Assembly: GCA_018377235.1 (NCBI GenBank)
Contig: JAGZZT010000018.1
Span: 1-46,053, forward strand
DNA: 46,053 nucleotides
Source of the DNA: Clostridium sp.
GTDB taxonomy: Bacteria; Bacillota; Clostridia; Lachnospirales; Lachnospiraceae
Direction of reading: 5' to 3'
Both the position numbers and the translations under genes were made by a program. Shown piece after piece: positions 30,426 through 39,768 of the stretch. Under the pieces are notes generated by a model. It made no database searches. It was not told the DNA's origin and saw only the letters and a list, made by a program, of their open reading frames with translations. The first letter of the stretch is position 1. Each line of letters starts with the position of its first letter.

Positions 30426-33400
30426 ATGGCAGAAACCATTTATGTAAAATATAACGGAACGAGGCGGAGAAACTTTCAGATTAAGACGGCCATCCGGATG
30501 GAACAGGGAGAAAAAGTGGTAGACAAAACAGCTCTCTGCCCGGAGGGAGAGGCCCATATCCGTTCCTTTGAAGAAAAATACCGTCTGCTTTCTGAAGAGA
30601 GCGGGCGGCTGACTTTTTTAAAGCCTGAGATCAGAGACGGGGGACGGACAGCCCGGTTCGCCTTCCTGACAGGGGATACGCTTTCTAAGCGTCTGGGAGA
30701 GGCGGTTTCCCAGGCAGCAGGAGAGGCGGATCCAGACAGAAAAGAGCGGGTGAGCCAGGCAGTCAGGGCGGCTCTTGATACAGCGGTTTCCTGTCTTCCA
30801 GAGTATGTATCCGGTTTTACCGTGACGCCGGAATTTCTGGAGGTATTTGGACAGCCTGAATCCGGAGAAAAGGTAGAAATCCCTTCTTTTGATGAACAGA
30901 AAAAGTCCTTTGAGGAGACGTTTGGAGACAGTGAAACATCGTTTCGAACTGCCAATATAGACGCGCTGTTCGACAACATTATGATGTGCCGGAATCCTGA
31001 ATATGAGGCAGGTGGGGAGGCTTCAGAGGAGATTCCGGCAGCACTGGATTATGAATGGGTATTCCAGTTTCCTATTCCGGTGAGTTTCTTAAAATACAGA
31101 GTTTTGTTTTACTTCTACGAGGATCACCGTCCGCTCCTTACAGAGCTTTTCCCCACCAGAGAGGATTTTCTCACAGAATTTTCTCTGAACAGAAAGCTGT
31201 TTTCTGTCTATGAGGCTATGGAGCGATCCTTCCAGAGCTATGTACACGGGGAAAACCAGAGGATTCTTCAGGAAAATTACTACGTTTCTGCTAAGACCAT
31301 GAAAGAGCTGCGCCAGGCGGATCAGGAGATGGAACGGGTGAAAGACCGCCTCAGCCAGCTGAAGGCAGAGACCGCTCAGAAAGATATTGCCCTCAGAAAG
31401 GCACAGGAGGTTCAGCGCCTGACTAATAATCATGTAGCGAATCTGGAGACCATGATCGGGGATCTGCGCCGGGAAATCGAAGAGATGGGAAAAACTCTCT
31501 CCTATTTGAACCGCCATGAGGCCCTGATTTTCAAGGCCAGAAGAAAGGTGGGACAGGCCTTTAACAAGGCGGTTCCCAGAGGAACGGTGAAGAGAAAGAA
31601 ACTGGGATATGTAAAAAATACAGTGCTTCACCCGGCTTCCAGCCTGAAACTGTATACTACTGAGGAGGGAAAGAACCGGATCAGGGGACACTTTGAGATT
31701 GGGGATGAATACTTGACTTATGGAAAACTGGTATTTCCGAAAGAGGAGAATCCAACGGTTTCCATTGTGATTCCTGTGTACAACCAGATCCACTACACTT
31801 ATCTCTGTCTGGCATCGATTTTAGAGCACACGAAGGACGTGAGCTACGAGGTGATTATCGCGGACGACGTGTCCACAGACGCTACAGAGCATTTATCGGA
31901 GTTTGCCGAGAACCTGGTCATCCGCCGGAACAAGACAAACCAGGGCTTTTTAAGAAACTGCAACCAGGCGGCCGAGGCAGCCAGGGGAAAATATGTGATG
32001 TTCTTAAACAACGACACCCAGGTGACGGAGGGCTGGTTGAGCTCTCTGGTTCGCCTCATTGAGTCTGACGACACCATTGGAATGGTGGGCTCTAAGTTAG
32101 TGTATCCGGACGGAAGGCTTCAGGAGGCAGGCGGAATTATCTGGAGCGATGGATCCGGCTGGAATTACGGCCGTCTGGATGATCCGGACAAGGCGGAGTA
32201 CAACTATGTCAAGGATGTGGATTACATTTCCGGAGCGGCTATTTTGTTGTCTGTGAAGCTGTGGAAGCAGATCGGCGGTTTCGACGAGCGATTTGCCCCG
32301 GCCTACTGCGAGGACTCTGACTTGGCTTTCGAGGTGAGAAAGGCAGGATACAGGGTGGTTTATCAGCCTCTTTCTAAAGTAATCCACTTTGAGGGCATTT
32401 CCAACGGTACGGACGTCAACGGCAGCGGTTTAAAACGGTACCAGGTGGAGAACAGCGAAAAACTGAAGGAAAAGTGGGCAGAAGAGTTTAAGAAGCAGTG
32501 CGTCAACACGGGAAATCCTAACCCCTTCCGGGCCAGAGAGCGCAGCCAGGGAAAGAAAATTATCCTGGTGGTGGATCACTATGTGCCTACCTTTGACCGG
32601 GATGCAGGCTCGAAAACAACCTTCCAGTACCTGAAGATGTTCCTGAAAAAGGGTTATGTGGTAAAGTTTTTAGGAGACAATTACCTGCACGAAGAGCCGT
32701 ATTCCACCACCCTGCAGCAGATGGGAATCGAGATTCTCTATGGCCAGGAGTATGTAACAGGCATCTGGGACTGGCTGGACAAAAACGGCGGAGAGATTAC
32801 GGCGGCTTATTTAAACAGACCCCACATTGCCACAAAATACGTAGATTATATTGCAGAACACACCAATATGAAGATTATCTTCTACGGCCACGATCTGCAT
32901 TTCCTGAGAGAGTTCAGAGAATATGAGCTGACTGGGGATCCGGCGAAAAAACGTGATTCCGACTATTGGAAATCCATTGAATTTACCCTGATGCACAAGG
33001 CGGCGGTATCCTACTACCCATCTGAGGTGGAAATCGAGGCCATCCACGAGATTGATGATACGGTGAAGGCCAAGGCGATTACGGCCTATGTGTACGAGGA
33101 CTTCCTGGATAACCTGAATCTGGACTTTGAGAAGAGGGAAGGCCTGCTGTTTGTGGGAGGCTTCGCCCATCCGCCGAACGCGGACGCTGTTCTGTGGTTT
33201 GCAAGAGAGGTATTCCCATTGATCAGGGAAAAAATACCTGTGAATTTCTACATTGTAGGCTCTAAGGTGACAGAGGAGATCAGAGCGCTTGAGCAGCCTG
33301 GAAACGGTATTATCGTGAAAGGCTTTGTCAGCGAGGAGGAGCTTTCAGAGCTTTACCGCACCTGCCGCCTGGTGGTGGTTCCTCTCCGGTACGGCGCAGG

Positions 33401-33659
33401 CGTCAAGGGCAAAGTGGTGGAGGCCATCTACAACGGAGCGCCCATTGTCACCACCTCTGTGGGAAGTGAGGGAATTCCGGGAGTGGAGGACGTGCTTTTA
33501 GTGGAGGATCAGCCCGAGGCTTTTGCCAATACAGTGGTTAAGACCTACAGCGATACAGAAAAGCTTAAAGAACTGTCAGAAAGAACTCAGAGCTATATCA
33601 GAGAACATTTCAGCATCGACGCGGCCTGGGAAGTAATCCGGGAGGATTTTGAGGGATGA
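30426..33659 (+). CDS. Large bifunctional glycosyltransferase (GT2 plus GT4 domains)
   Basis: The 1077-residue protein starts 3 bases after the upstream stop. Residues 1-290 are not recognised. A coiled coil follows (about 293-351, with RQADQEMERVKDRLSQLK). A GT2 domain (about 443-660) has TVSIVIPVYNQ, the metal-binding FLNNDTQV and the acceptor motif CEDSDLAFEVRKAG. A GT4-type domain (about 710-1075) has VVDHYVPTFDRDAGS, LLFVGGFAHPPNADAV and YGAGVKGKVVEAIYNGAP. Such enzymes add two sugars in turn during synthesis of surface polysaccharides at the inner membrane face. No membrane helices are seen. It overlaps the next gene by 4 bases (ATGA). Confidence 0.88.
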   Translation: MAETIYVKYNGTRRRNFQIKTAIRMEQGEKVVDKTALCPEGEAHIRSFEEKYRLLSEESGRLTFLKPEIRDGGRTARFAFLTGDTLSKRLGEAVSQAAGEADPDRKERVSQAVRAALDTAVSCLPEYVSGFTVTPEFLEVFGQPESGEKVEIPSFDEQKKSFEETFGDSETSFRTANIDALFDNIMMCRNPEYEAGGEASEEIPAALDYEWVFQFPIPVSFLKYRVLFYFYEDHRPLLTELFPTREDFLTEFSLNRKLFSVYEAMERSFQSYVHGENQRILQENYYVSAKTMKELRQADQEMERVKDRLSQLKAETAQKDIALRKAQEVQRLTNNHVANLETMIGDLRREIEEMGKTLSYLNRHEALIFKARRKVGQAFNKAVPRGTVKRKKLGYVKNTVLHPASSLKLYTTEEGKNRIRGHFEIGDEYLTYGKLVFPKEENPTVSIVIPVYNQIHYTYLCLASILEHTKDVSYEVIIADDVSTDATEHLSEFAENLVIRRNKTNQGFLRNCNQAAEAARGKYVMFLNNDTQVTEGWLSSLVRLIESDDTIGMVGSKLVYPDGRLQEAGGIIWSDGSGWNYGRLDDPDKAEYNYVKDVDYISGAAILLSVKLWKQIGGFDERFAPAYCEDSDLAFEVRKAGYRVVYQPLSKVIHFEGISNGTDVNGSGLKRYQVENSEKLKEKWAEEFKKQCVNTGNPNPFRARERSQGKKIILVVDHYVPTFDRDAGSKTTFQYLKMFLKKGYVVKFLGDNYLHEEPYSTTLQQMGIEILYGQEYVTGIWDWLDKNGGEITAAYLNRPHIATKYVDYIAEHTNMKIIFYGHDLHFLREFREYELTGDPAKKRDSDYWKSIEFTLMHKAAVSYYPSEVEIEAIHEIDDTVKAKAITAYVYEDFLDNLNLDFEKREGLLFVGGFAHPPNADAVLWFAREVFPLIREKIPVNFYIVGSKVTEEIRALEQPGNGIIVKGFVSEEELSELYRTCRLVVVPLRYGAGVKGKVVEAIYNGAPIVTTSVGSEGIPGVEDVLLVEDQPEAFANTVVKTYSDTEKLKELSERTQSYIREHFSIDAAWEVIREDFEG

Positions 33660-34408
33660 CAGAATGCAGAATGAATTGGCCAGCAGGACGGGGATTGAGC
33701 CGGGAGACAGTGAAGTTTATTGCCATTTTGACCATGACGGGAAATCATATTGCCATAGCTCTGCTGCCGCCGGGGCCTGTTCGGGATGTTTTAGTCAATG
33801 TGGGCTATTTTACGGCAGTTGCCATGTGTTTTTTTCTGGCGGAGGGCTTTCGGTATACCAGTTCTAAAAAGAGATATGGAGAACGGCTTCTGCTCTGCGG
33901 CATACTCTCCCAGGCGCCCTTTTTTCTGGCGTTCCGGTTTATGGCTTTTAACATGATGTTTACCCTTTTTCTCTGCTTTCTGCTTCTGGTGGTCAGAACC
34001 GATGAGCGGTTTGCAGGAAAGCGTCTGATTTTGGGGATTCTAATTGTTTTTGCCAGCGGTCTCTGCGACTGGCCGGTAATGGCGCCTCTGTTTACCTTGT
34101 TGTTCTGGAACGCAGGAGAGGACTGGGAGGCCAGAAAGAAGGCCTGCTGGTATGTGGTAATTCTGTACGCAGTTTTTACGTTTGTCAGCAGCTGCGGGAT
34201 TCTTTACGGCCCTGTGGAAGCCCTGGTTCATACCCTTATCTCCTCTGCCGGTCCTGCCGCAGCCTGTCTTACGGTTCTTTTTCTCTATAATGGGAAGGAG
34301 ACCAGCCGCGGGGAGCGGGCAGGAAAAGCGCAGAAATGGTTTTTCTATCTTTATTATCCGATTCACCTGCTTATTATCGGGCTGGTGAAAATGGCAGTGA
34401 CAATTTAA
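33656..34408 (+). CDS. TraX-family membrane protein
   Basis: The 250-residue polytopic protein has about seven hydrophobic helices. The segment ETVKFIAILTMTGNHIAIALL, with a conserved His in the first helix, and AVAMCFFLAEGFRYTSSKKRYGERL are characteristic of the TraX family, which is named after an F-pilin N-acetyltransferase and is related to membrane acyltransferases. In this context it may acetylate a surface glycan made by the preceding enzymes; that role is inference. Translation is coupled to the glycosyltransferase through ATGA. A terminator follows, closing the four-gene unit. Confidence 0.8.
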   Translation: MTECRMNWPAGRGLSRETVKFIAILTMTGNHIAIALLPPGPVRDVLVNVGYFTAVAMCFFLAEGFRYTSSKKRYGERLLLCGILSQAPFFLAFRFMAFNMMFTLFLCFLLLVVRTDERFAGKRLILGILIVFASGLCDWPVMAPLFTLLFWNAGEDWEARKKACWYVVILYAVFTFVSSCGILYGPVEALVHTLISSAGPAAACLTVLFLYNGKETSRGERAGKAQKWFFYLYYPIHLLIIGLVKMAVTI

Positions 34409-34422
34409 CATTTATAAGAAAA

Positions 34423-34468
34423 AGAAGCTTTCCAGTTCAGTATAGCTGACGGAGAGCTTCTTTTTTTG
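34423..34468 (+). terminator. Terminator of the polysaccharide gene unit
   Basis: AGAAGCTTTCC (34424-34434 region) pairs with GGAGAGCTTCT, followed by seven T. It ends the ABC-methyltransferase-glycosyltransferase-TraX unit. Confidence 0.88.
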
Positions 34469-34586
34469 AAAACAGTTTACACTTTTTTTCCAAAACTTCT
34501 CTTTTGATTTTACTTAGAAATGATACGATAACAGTACGCTTCTGAAGGGAAAAACCTTCATAAATGGATGAGAAAGGGAAAGCTGA

Positions 34587-35960
34587 ATGATTAAAACATA
34601 TGTATTAGATACGAATGTATTAATTCAGGCTCCGGATGCTATGGAGCGTTTTGAAGAAAATCAGGTAGTTTTGCCGTTGGCTGTGCTGGAGGAACTGGAT
34701 CATCTGAAAAACGCAGATGGGGAAAAGGGAGCCAATGCAAGGGCAGCAATTCGCTTATTAGAAAGGCTGAGACAGAATGGAGACCTGACAGAAGGCGTAG
34801 AACTTCCATCAGGAGGCAAATTAAAAATAGAAAAGAACTTTATTAATGAAGTACTTCCAGAAGATTTGCCGGAAGAGAAGATGGATAACAGAATTCTTAA
34901 AGTCTGCCAGGGGCTTTCAAAGACAGAGGAGGGGCAGGTTACCCTGGTGACAAAGGATCTTCTCCTTAGAATCAAGGCTCAGATTCTTGGAGTCAGAGCT
35001 GAGGACTTCGCTTCTGAGCAGGTCAGGGCTGATCGGGAACAATACCGGGGCAGAGCAGAGGTATATGTTCCGGAGGACTGGTTTAAGGAGTTTAAAAAGA
35101 AAGGAATCCCGCTTTCTGAAGTTTACCAGACAGATGAGAAGGGAAACCGTCTAAAGCTGGAATTATTTGAAAATGAATTTCTGATTTTGCGTAATGAACT
35201 AAATCCCGATAAAACACAGCTGGGCCGTGTTGAAAACGGAAAAATTAAAAAGTTAGAATACAGAAAGCAGAAGCCTTATGGAATTACACCCCGCAGTTCA
35301 GGTCAGTATTTTCTCCAGGAGGCATTGATGCAGCCGGCCTCATCGGCTCCCCTTGTTATAGTGAAAGGGATGGCAGGAACCAGCAAAACCTTTTATACAC
35401 TGGCTGTAGGACTGGAAAAGCTGTTAAATCATCCAAGCGGCGAGTACAGGAGAATGCTGATCTGCCGTCCAAATGCCCAGTTTGACGATGACATTGGCTT
35501 CCTTCCAGGTGATGAGAAAGAAAAAATCTCTCCTCTTTTAAGGCCGGTAATGGATAATTTAGAGCAGCTGATTGATTCAGATGAAACAAACAGATATGAC
35601 GATGAAAAAGAGCTGAAAGGGAAAATCGAGGAAATTTTTGACAGAGGTCTGATCCAGGCAGAAGCGCTGAATTTTATCAGAGGACGTTCCATTGTAAAGA
35701 CGTATCTGATTATTGATGAAGCCCAGAATATGACACCCAGCCAGGCAAAGGGAATCATAACGAGAGCCGGTAAGGACACAAAGGTGATTCTTCTGGGAGA
35801 TCCAAACCAGATTGACAGACCGTTTCTGGATGAAAGAACGAACGGTTTAAGCTATGCTTCTGAGCATATGAAGGGAAGTCCTCTCTGCTGGCAGATTACA
35901 ATGGATGCCTCAGAGTGTGAACGCTCTTTACTGGCTATGGATGCGGTACAGAGAATGTGA
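34587..35960 (+). CDS. PhoH-like ATPase with N-terminal PIN domain
   Basis: The 457-residue protein joins a PIN nuclease domain (1-150; YVLDTNVLIQAP with D8, LEELDHLK) to a PhoH helicase-like ATPase domain (about 225-455), the PhoH2 architecture with RNase and RNA helicase activity reported for relatives. Walker B LIIDEAQNMTPSQ and ILLGDPNQID are intact. The Walker A is GMAGTSKT (261-268), with Ser in place of the second Gly of GxAGTGKT. The start ATG follows AAAGGGAAAG. The stop overlaps a GTG of the HD gene, so co-transcription is likely. A hairpin GAAGG-N6-CCTTC lies in the leader. Confidence 0.88.
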   Translation: MIKTYVLDTNVLIQAPDAMERFEENQVVLPLAVLEELDHLKNADGEKGANARAAIRLLERLRQNGDLTEGVELPSGGKLKIEKNFINEVLPEDLPEEKMDNRILKVCQGLSKTEEGQVTLVTKDLLLRIKAQILGVRAEDFASEQVRADREQYRGRAEVYVPEDWFKEFKKKGIPLSEVYQTDEKGNRLKLELFENEFLILRNELNPDKTQLGRVENGKIKKLEYRKQKPYGITPRSSGQYFLQEALMQPASSAPLVIVKGMAGTSKTFYTLAVGLEKLLNHPSGEYRRMLICRPNAQFDDDIGFLPGDEKEKISPLLRPVMDNLEQLIDSDETNRYDDEKELKGKIEEIFDRGLIQAEALNFIRGRSIVKTYLIIDEAQNMTPSQAKGIITRAGKDTKVILLGDPNQIDRPFLDERTNGLSYASEHMKGSPLCWQITMDASECERSLLAMDAVQRM

Positions 35961-36007
35961 TAACGGAAAGACAGGAACTGAAAAACAGGAGAGAACAGAA
36001 ATCAGAT

Positions 36008-36676
36008 ATGGAAAAGGAACTGACATACAAGCAGATTCGAAAAAATCAGGAGATTAACATTCTTTTAGAGAGAGGCAACGAAGTGCTGGGAAGCCTTGGT
36101 TATACAGATCATTCGGCTGCTCACGCTGCCAAGGTGGCAGATACAGCAGGACAAATTTTAGAGAAACTGGGGTACAGCAGCCGGGAAGCGGAGCTGAGCC
36201 GGATTGCAGGATATATGCACGATATTGGAAACAGTGTCAACCGCTGTGACCATGCCCACACAGGAGCAGTGCTGGGATGGCAGATTCTGCGGGAACTGGG
36301 GATGCCTCTGAAGGAGACAGCAGTAATTATGTCTGCAGTGGGAAATCACGATGAAAAAACAGGGACTGCTGTAGACCCGATTTCAGCGGCTCTGATTCTG
36401 GCAGATAAAACAGACGTACGCAGAAACAGAGTGAGAAATAAGGTAAAAGCATCCTTTGATGCCCATGACAGGGTCAATTATGCAGTGCTGTCCTCCAGTC
36501 TGGTGATCCAGAAGGAGAAGAAGGTGATTCAGATGGAGCTGGAGCTAGATGATTCCATGTGTTCGGTTATGGATTATTTTGAGATTTTTCTGGATAGGAT
36601 GATTATGTGCCGGAGAGCAGCCGAGGTATTAGGCTGCAGATTCAAGCTGACAGCCAACGGAAGCAAGCTGTGTTAA
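36008..36676 (+). CDS. HD-domain phosphohydrolase
   Basis: The 222-residue protein has an HD-type metal phosphohydrolase pattern: HSAAHAAKVADTAG, AGYMHDIGN with the HD pair, HAHTGAVLGWQIL and VGNHDEKTG. Related proteins cleave phosphodiesters or nucleotides; the substrate is unknown. ATG 36008 (MEKELTYKQIRKNQE) is the preferred start, though a GTG at 35957 overlapping the phoH stop is possible. The C-terminal part (DADKTDVRRNRVR-like region, here ILADKTDVRRNRVRNK) is conserved-looking and basic. Pairing with the PIN-PhoH gene suggests a role in RNA or nucleotide turnover, by inference. Confidence 0.82.
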   Translation: MEKELTYKQIRKNQEINILLERGNEVLGSLGYTDHSAAHAAKVADTAGQILEKLGYSSREAELSRIAGYMHDIGNSVNRCDHAHTGAVLGWQILRELGMPLKETAVIMSAVGNHDEKTGTAVDPISAALILADKTDVRRNRVRNKVKASFDAHDRVNYAVLSSSLVIQKEKKVIQMELELDDSMCSVMDYFEIFLDRMIMCRRAAEVLGCRFKLTANGSKLC

Positions 36677-36702
36677 AATATTTTTTCAGGAAACAAAAAG
36701 AC

Positions 36703-36745
36703 AGAGCCGGAGAGGGCGTACGCCTTCCCAGGCTCTTCTTTTTTA
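36703..36745 (+). terminator. Terminator after the HD gene
   Basis: AGAGCC (36703-36708) pairs with GGCTCT (36731-36736), with inner GGGCGTACGCC, followed by a T run. Confidence 0.85.
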
Positions 36746-36777
36746 TAAGATATTAAGGATTTCGTAAGTCGTAAACA

Positions 36778-36806
36778 TTTACTAACCAGTTCATATATGG
36801 TATATT
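36778..36806 (+). promoter_or_regulatory. Promoter of the rfbABD-glmM run
   Basis: TATATT (36801-36806), preceded by TGG as extended -10, lies 17 bases after TTTACT (36778-36783). The leader to rfbA is about 60 bases and contains CTGC-N5-GCAG. Confidence 0.5.
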
Positions 36807-36875
36807 ACCTATAGTGCATAAGTCTGCCTAAAAGCAGGAAATACGCAGTGAACAAGGAAGTACAAGGAGAAAAAT

Positions 36876-37769
36876 ATGAAGGGAATCGTTTTAGCAGGCG
36901 GCTCAGGAACACGCCTGTATCCGCTTACAAAGGTAACATCAAAGCAGCTTCTGCCTATCTATGATAAGCCGATGATCTACTATCCGATCTCTGTGCTGAT
37001 GAGCGCAGGAATCCGTGACATTCTGATCATCTCCACGCCAGAGGATACACCCCGGTTTCAGGAACTTTTAGGAGACGGACATCAGTTTGGAATCGATTTA
37101 AGCTATGCCGTTCAGCCAAGTCCGGACGGACTGGCTCAGGCTTTCATTATCGGAGAGGAGTTTATCGGTGATGATTCTGTGGCCATGATTCTGGGAGATA
37201 ATATTTTCCAGGGACAGGGACTTCCAAAGCGCCTCAGAGCTGCTGCCTCTAAGGAGTCGGGAGCCACTGTGTTCGGCTATTATGTAGACGATCCGGAGCG
37301 TTTCGGAATCGTGGAATTTGATGAGAATGGAAAGGCAGTCTCCATCGAGGAGAAGCCGGAGAAGCCAAAGTCCAACTACTGTGTGACAGGCCTTTATTTC
37401 TATGACAATCGGGTAGTAGAGTTTGCCAAGAGCTTAAAGCCGTCTGCCAGAGGAGAGCTTGAGATCACAGATTTAAACCGCATTTACCTGGAGAAGGGCG
37501 AGCTGGACGTAATCCTGTTAGGCCAGGGCTTCACATGGCTGGACACAGGAACCCATGAGTCCTTAGTGGAGGCTACGAACTTTGTCAAGACAGTGGAGAC
37601 TCACCAGCACAGGAAAATTGCCTGCCTGGAGGAGATTGCTTACTTAAATGGCTGGATCAGCCGGGATGATGTGATGGCCGCCTATGAGGTTTATAAGAAA
37701 AATCAGTATGGAAAGTATTTAAAGGACATTTTAGACGGAAAATATGTAGATAAGCTCCATCAGAATTAA
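36876..37769 (+). CDS. rfbA: Glucose-1-phosphate thymidylyltransferase
   Basis: The 297-residue enzyme joins dTTP and glucose-1-phosphate to dTDP-glucose, the first step of dTDP-L-rhamnose synthesis. The nucleotide-binding GGSGTRLYPLT (8-18), SKQLLPIYDKPMIYYP, LGDNIFQGQG and EEKPEKPKSNY are complete, and the length is standard. The start ATG follows AAGGAGA. It heads rfbA-rfbB-rfbD. Its substrate can come from the phosphoglucomutase at 16541. Confidence 0.97.
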   Translation: MKGIVLAGGSGTRLYPLTKVTSKQLLPIYDKPMIYYPISVLMSAGIRDILIISTPEDTPRFQELLGDGHQFGIDLSYAVQPSPDGLAQAFIIGEEFIGDDSVAMILGDNIFQGQGLPKRLRAAASKESGATVFGYYVDDPERFGIVEFDENGKAVSIEEKPEKPKSNYCVTGLYFYDNRVVEFAKSLKPSARGELEITDLNRIYLEKGELDVILLGQGFTWLDTGTHESLVEATNFVKTVETHQHRKIACLEEIAYLNGWISRDDVMAAYEVYKKNQYGKYLKDILDGKYVDKLHQN

Positions 37770-37822
37770 AATAAAAACTGAAATTTCAGAAATTCAGAGA
37801 AAGTCAGACAGGAGAAACAGAT

Positions 37823-38845
37823 ATGAAAATTATTGTAACAGGCGGAGCCGGTTTTATCGGCGGAAATTTTGTACACCATATGGTAAATAAGTATCCGGAT
37901 TATCAGATTATAAATCTGGATCTTTTAACTTACGCAGGAAACCTGGAGACCTTAAAGCCGGTAGAGGGAAAACCAAATTACAAGTTTGTAAAGGGCGATA
38001 TCGCTGACCGTCAGTTTATCTTCCGCTTATTTGAGGAGGAGAAGCCGGACGTAGTAGTAAACTTTGCTGCAGAGAGCCATGTAGACCGCTCTATCACTGA
38101 TCCGGAGAGTTTTGTCCGCACTAACGTAATGGGAACCACCACTCTGCTGGATGCCTGCAGAGAGTACGGAATTAAGCGCTACCATCAGGTATCCACCGAC
38201 GAGGTGTATGGAGACCTGCCTTTAGACCGCCCGGATCTGTTTTTTACAGAGGAGACTCCAATTCACACGTCAAGTCCTTACTCCTCCTCCAAGGCTGCGG
38301 CGGATCTGTTTGTTCTGGCTTACCACAGAACCTACGGCCTTCCAGTAACTGTTTCCCGCTGCTCCAATAATTACGGCCCCTACCACTTCCCGGAGAAGCT
38401 GATTCCGCTTATGATCAGCCGCGCTCTGGCAGACGAGGAGCTGCCTGTTTACGGAGACGGCGCTAATGTCCGTGATTGGCTTCACGTATCCGACCACTGC
38501 GAGGCCATTGACCTGATTATCCATAAGGGCCGTGTAGGAGAGGTTTACAATATCGGAGGCCATAACGAGAGAACAAATCTGGAAGTAGTAAAAACCATCC
38601 TGAAAGCCCTCGATAAGCCGGAGAGCTTAATCAAGTATGTAAAGGATCGCCCAGGCCACGATCTCCGCTATGCCATCGATCCGACGAAGATAGAAACAGA
38701 GCTGGGCTGGGAGCCGAAGTACAATTTCGACACAGGAATTGCCCAGACCATCCAGTGGTATCTGGACAATCAGGACTGGTGGAAGCATATTATCAGCGGA
38801 GAATATCAGAACTATTTTGAAGAAATGTATGGAGACAGATTATAA
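37823..38845 (+). CDS. rfbB: dTDP-glucose 4,6-dehydratase
   Basis: The 340-residue short-chain dehydrogenase/reductase converts dTDP-glucose to dTDP-4-keto-6-deoxyglucose. The NAD-binding GGAGFIGGNF (7-16), the HVDRSI block, STDEVYGDL and the catalytic Y153-x3-K157 (YSSSK) are present, as is NNYGPYHFPEKLIP. It lies 53 bases after rfbA. The stop TAA overlaps the rfbD start (TAATG), pointing to coupled translation. Confidence 0.97.
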   Translation: MKIIVTGGAGFIGGNFVHHMVNKYPDYQIINLDLLTYAGNLETLKPVEGKPNYKFVKGDIADRQFIFRLFEEEKPDVVVNFAAESHVDRSITDPESFVRTNVMGTTTLLDACREYGIKRYHQVSTDEVYGDLPLDRPDLFFTEETPIHTSSPYSSSKAAADLFVLAYHRTYGLPVTVSRCSNNYGPYHFPEKLIPLMISRALADEELPVYGDGANVRDWLHVSDHCEAIDLIIHKGRVGEVYNIGGHNERTNLEVVKTILKALDKPESLIKYVKDRPGHDLRYAIDPTKIETELGWEPKYNFDTGIAQTIQWYLDNQDWWKHIISGEYQNYFEEMYGDRL

Positions 38846-39690
38846 TGAAAGTATTGGTTACAGGGGTAAAGGGCCAGCTGGGCTACGACGTGGTAAACGA
38901 GCTGACAAAGAGAGGACATGAAGCGGTAGGCGTGGATGTGGAGGAGATGGATATTACAGACGGAGAAGCCTGCCGCCGGGTGATTACAGAGACAGCTCCA
39001 GACGCAGTCATTCACTGTGCCGCATATACTGCAGTAGACGCAGCTGAGGACAATGAGGATCTGTGCCGCCGGGTGAACGCAGACGGCACGCGGAACATCG
39101 CCCTGGTCTGCCGGGATCTGGACATTAAGATGATGTATATCAGCACAGACTATGTGTTTAACGGACAGGGCCTGCGCCCGTGGGAGCCGGACGATGAGAG
39201 AGAACCGTTAAACATATACGGCCAGACTAAATGCGAGGGCGAGATGGCGGTGGAGGAACTGGTGAAGAAGTTCTTCATTGTCCGCATTGCCTGGGTATTT
39301 GGCGTGAATGGAAAGAACTTCATCAAGACCATGCTGCGTCTGGGAGAGGAGAGGGGTGCTGTCAGCGTAGTGGACGACCAGATTGGATCGCCTACCTATA
39401 CCTATGATTTGGCCAGACTTCTGGTGGATATGACGGAATCAGAGCATTACGGCCGCTATCACGCTACCAACGAGGGACTCTGCAGCTGGTATGAGTTTGC
39501 CTGCGAGATTTTTAAGCAGGCGGGCATGACAGAAGTGAAGGTGACGCCGGTAGACAGCTCTCAGTTCCCGGCTAAGGCAAAGCGTCCCATGAACAGCCGC
39601 ATGGACAAGAGCAAGCTTGCCGCTAACGGTTTTGAACCGCTTCCGGCGTGGCAGGATGCCCTGGGCCGGTATCTGAAGGAGATTCTGTAG
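38845..39690 (+). CDS. rfbD: dTDP-4-dehydrorhamnose reductase
   Basis: The 281-residue enzyme carries out the last step to dTDP-L-rhamnose. The nucleotide-binding GVKGQLGYDV (7-16), HCAAYTAVDAAED, STDYVFNG and YGQTKCEGE are typical. It overlaps rfbB by one base. The 3,5-epimerase rfbC that should act between RfbB and RfbD is not in the window. Confidence 0.96.
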   Translation: MKVLVTGVKGQLGYDVVNELTKRGHEAVGVDVEEMDITDGEACRRVITETAPDAVIHCAAYTAVDAAEDNEDLCRRVNADGTRNIALVCRDLDIKMMYISTDYVFNGQGLRPWEPDDEREPLNIYGQTKCEGEMAVEELVKKFFIVRIAWVFGVNGKNFIKTMLRLGEERGAVSVVDDQIGSPTYTYDLARLLVDMTESEHYGRYHATNEGLCSWYEFACEIFKQAGMTEVKVTPVDSSQFPAKAKRPMNSRMDKSKLAANGFEPLPAWQDALGRYLKEIL

Positions 39691-39768
39691 GCAGAATCAG
39701 ACAGAACAGGGGCGGCAGAAAATAACGGGGAATATATCTAGTTGACATAAAACAGGAGGATAGGAAAC

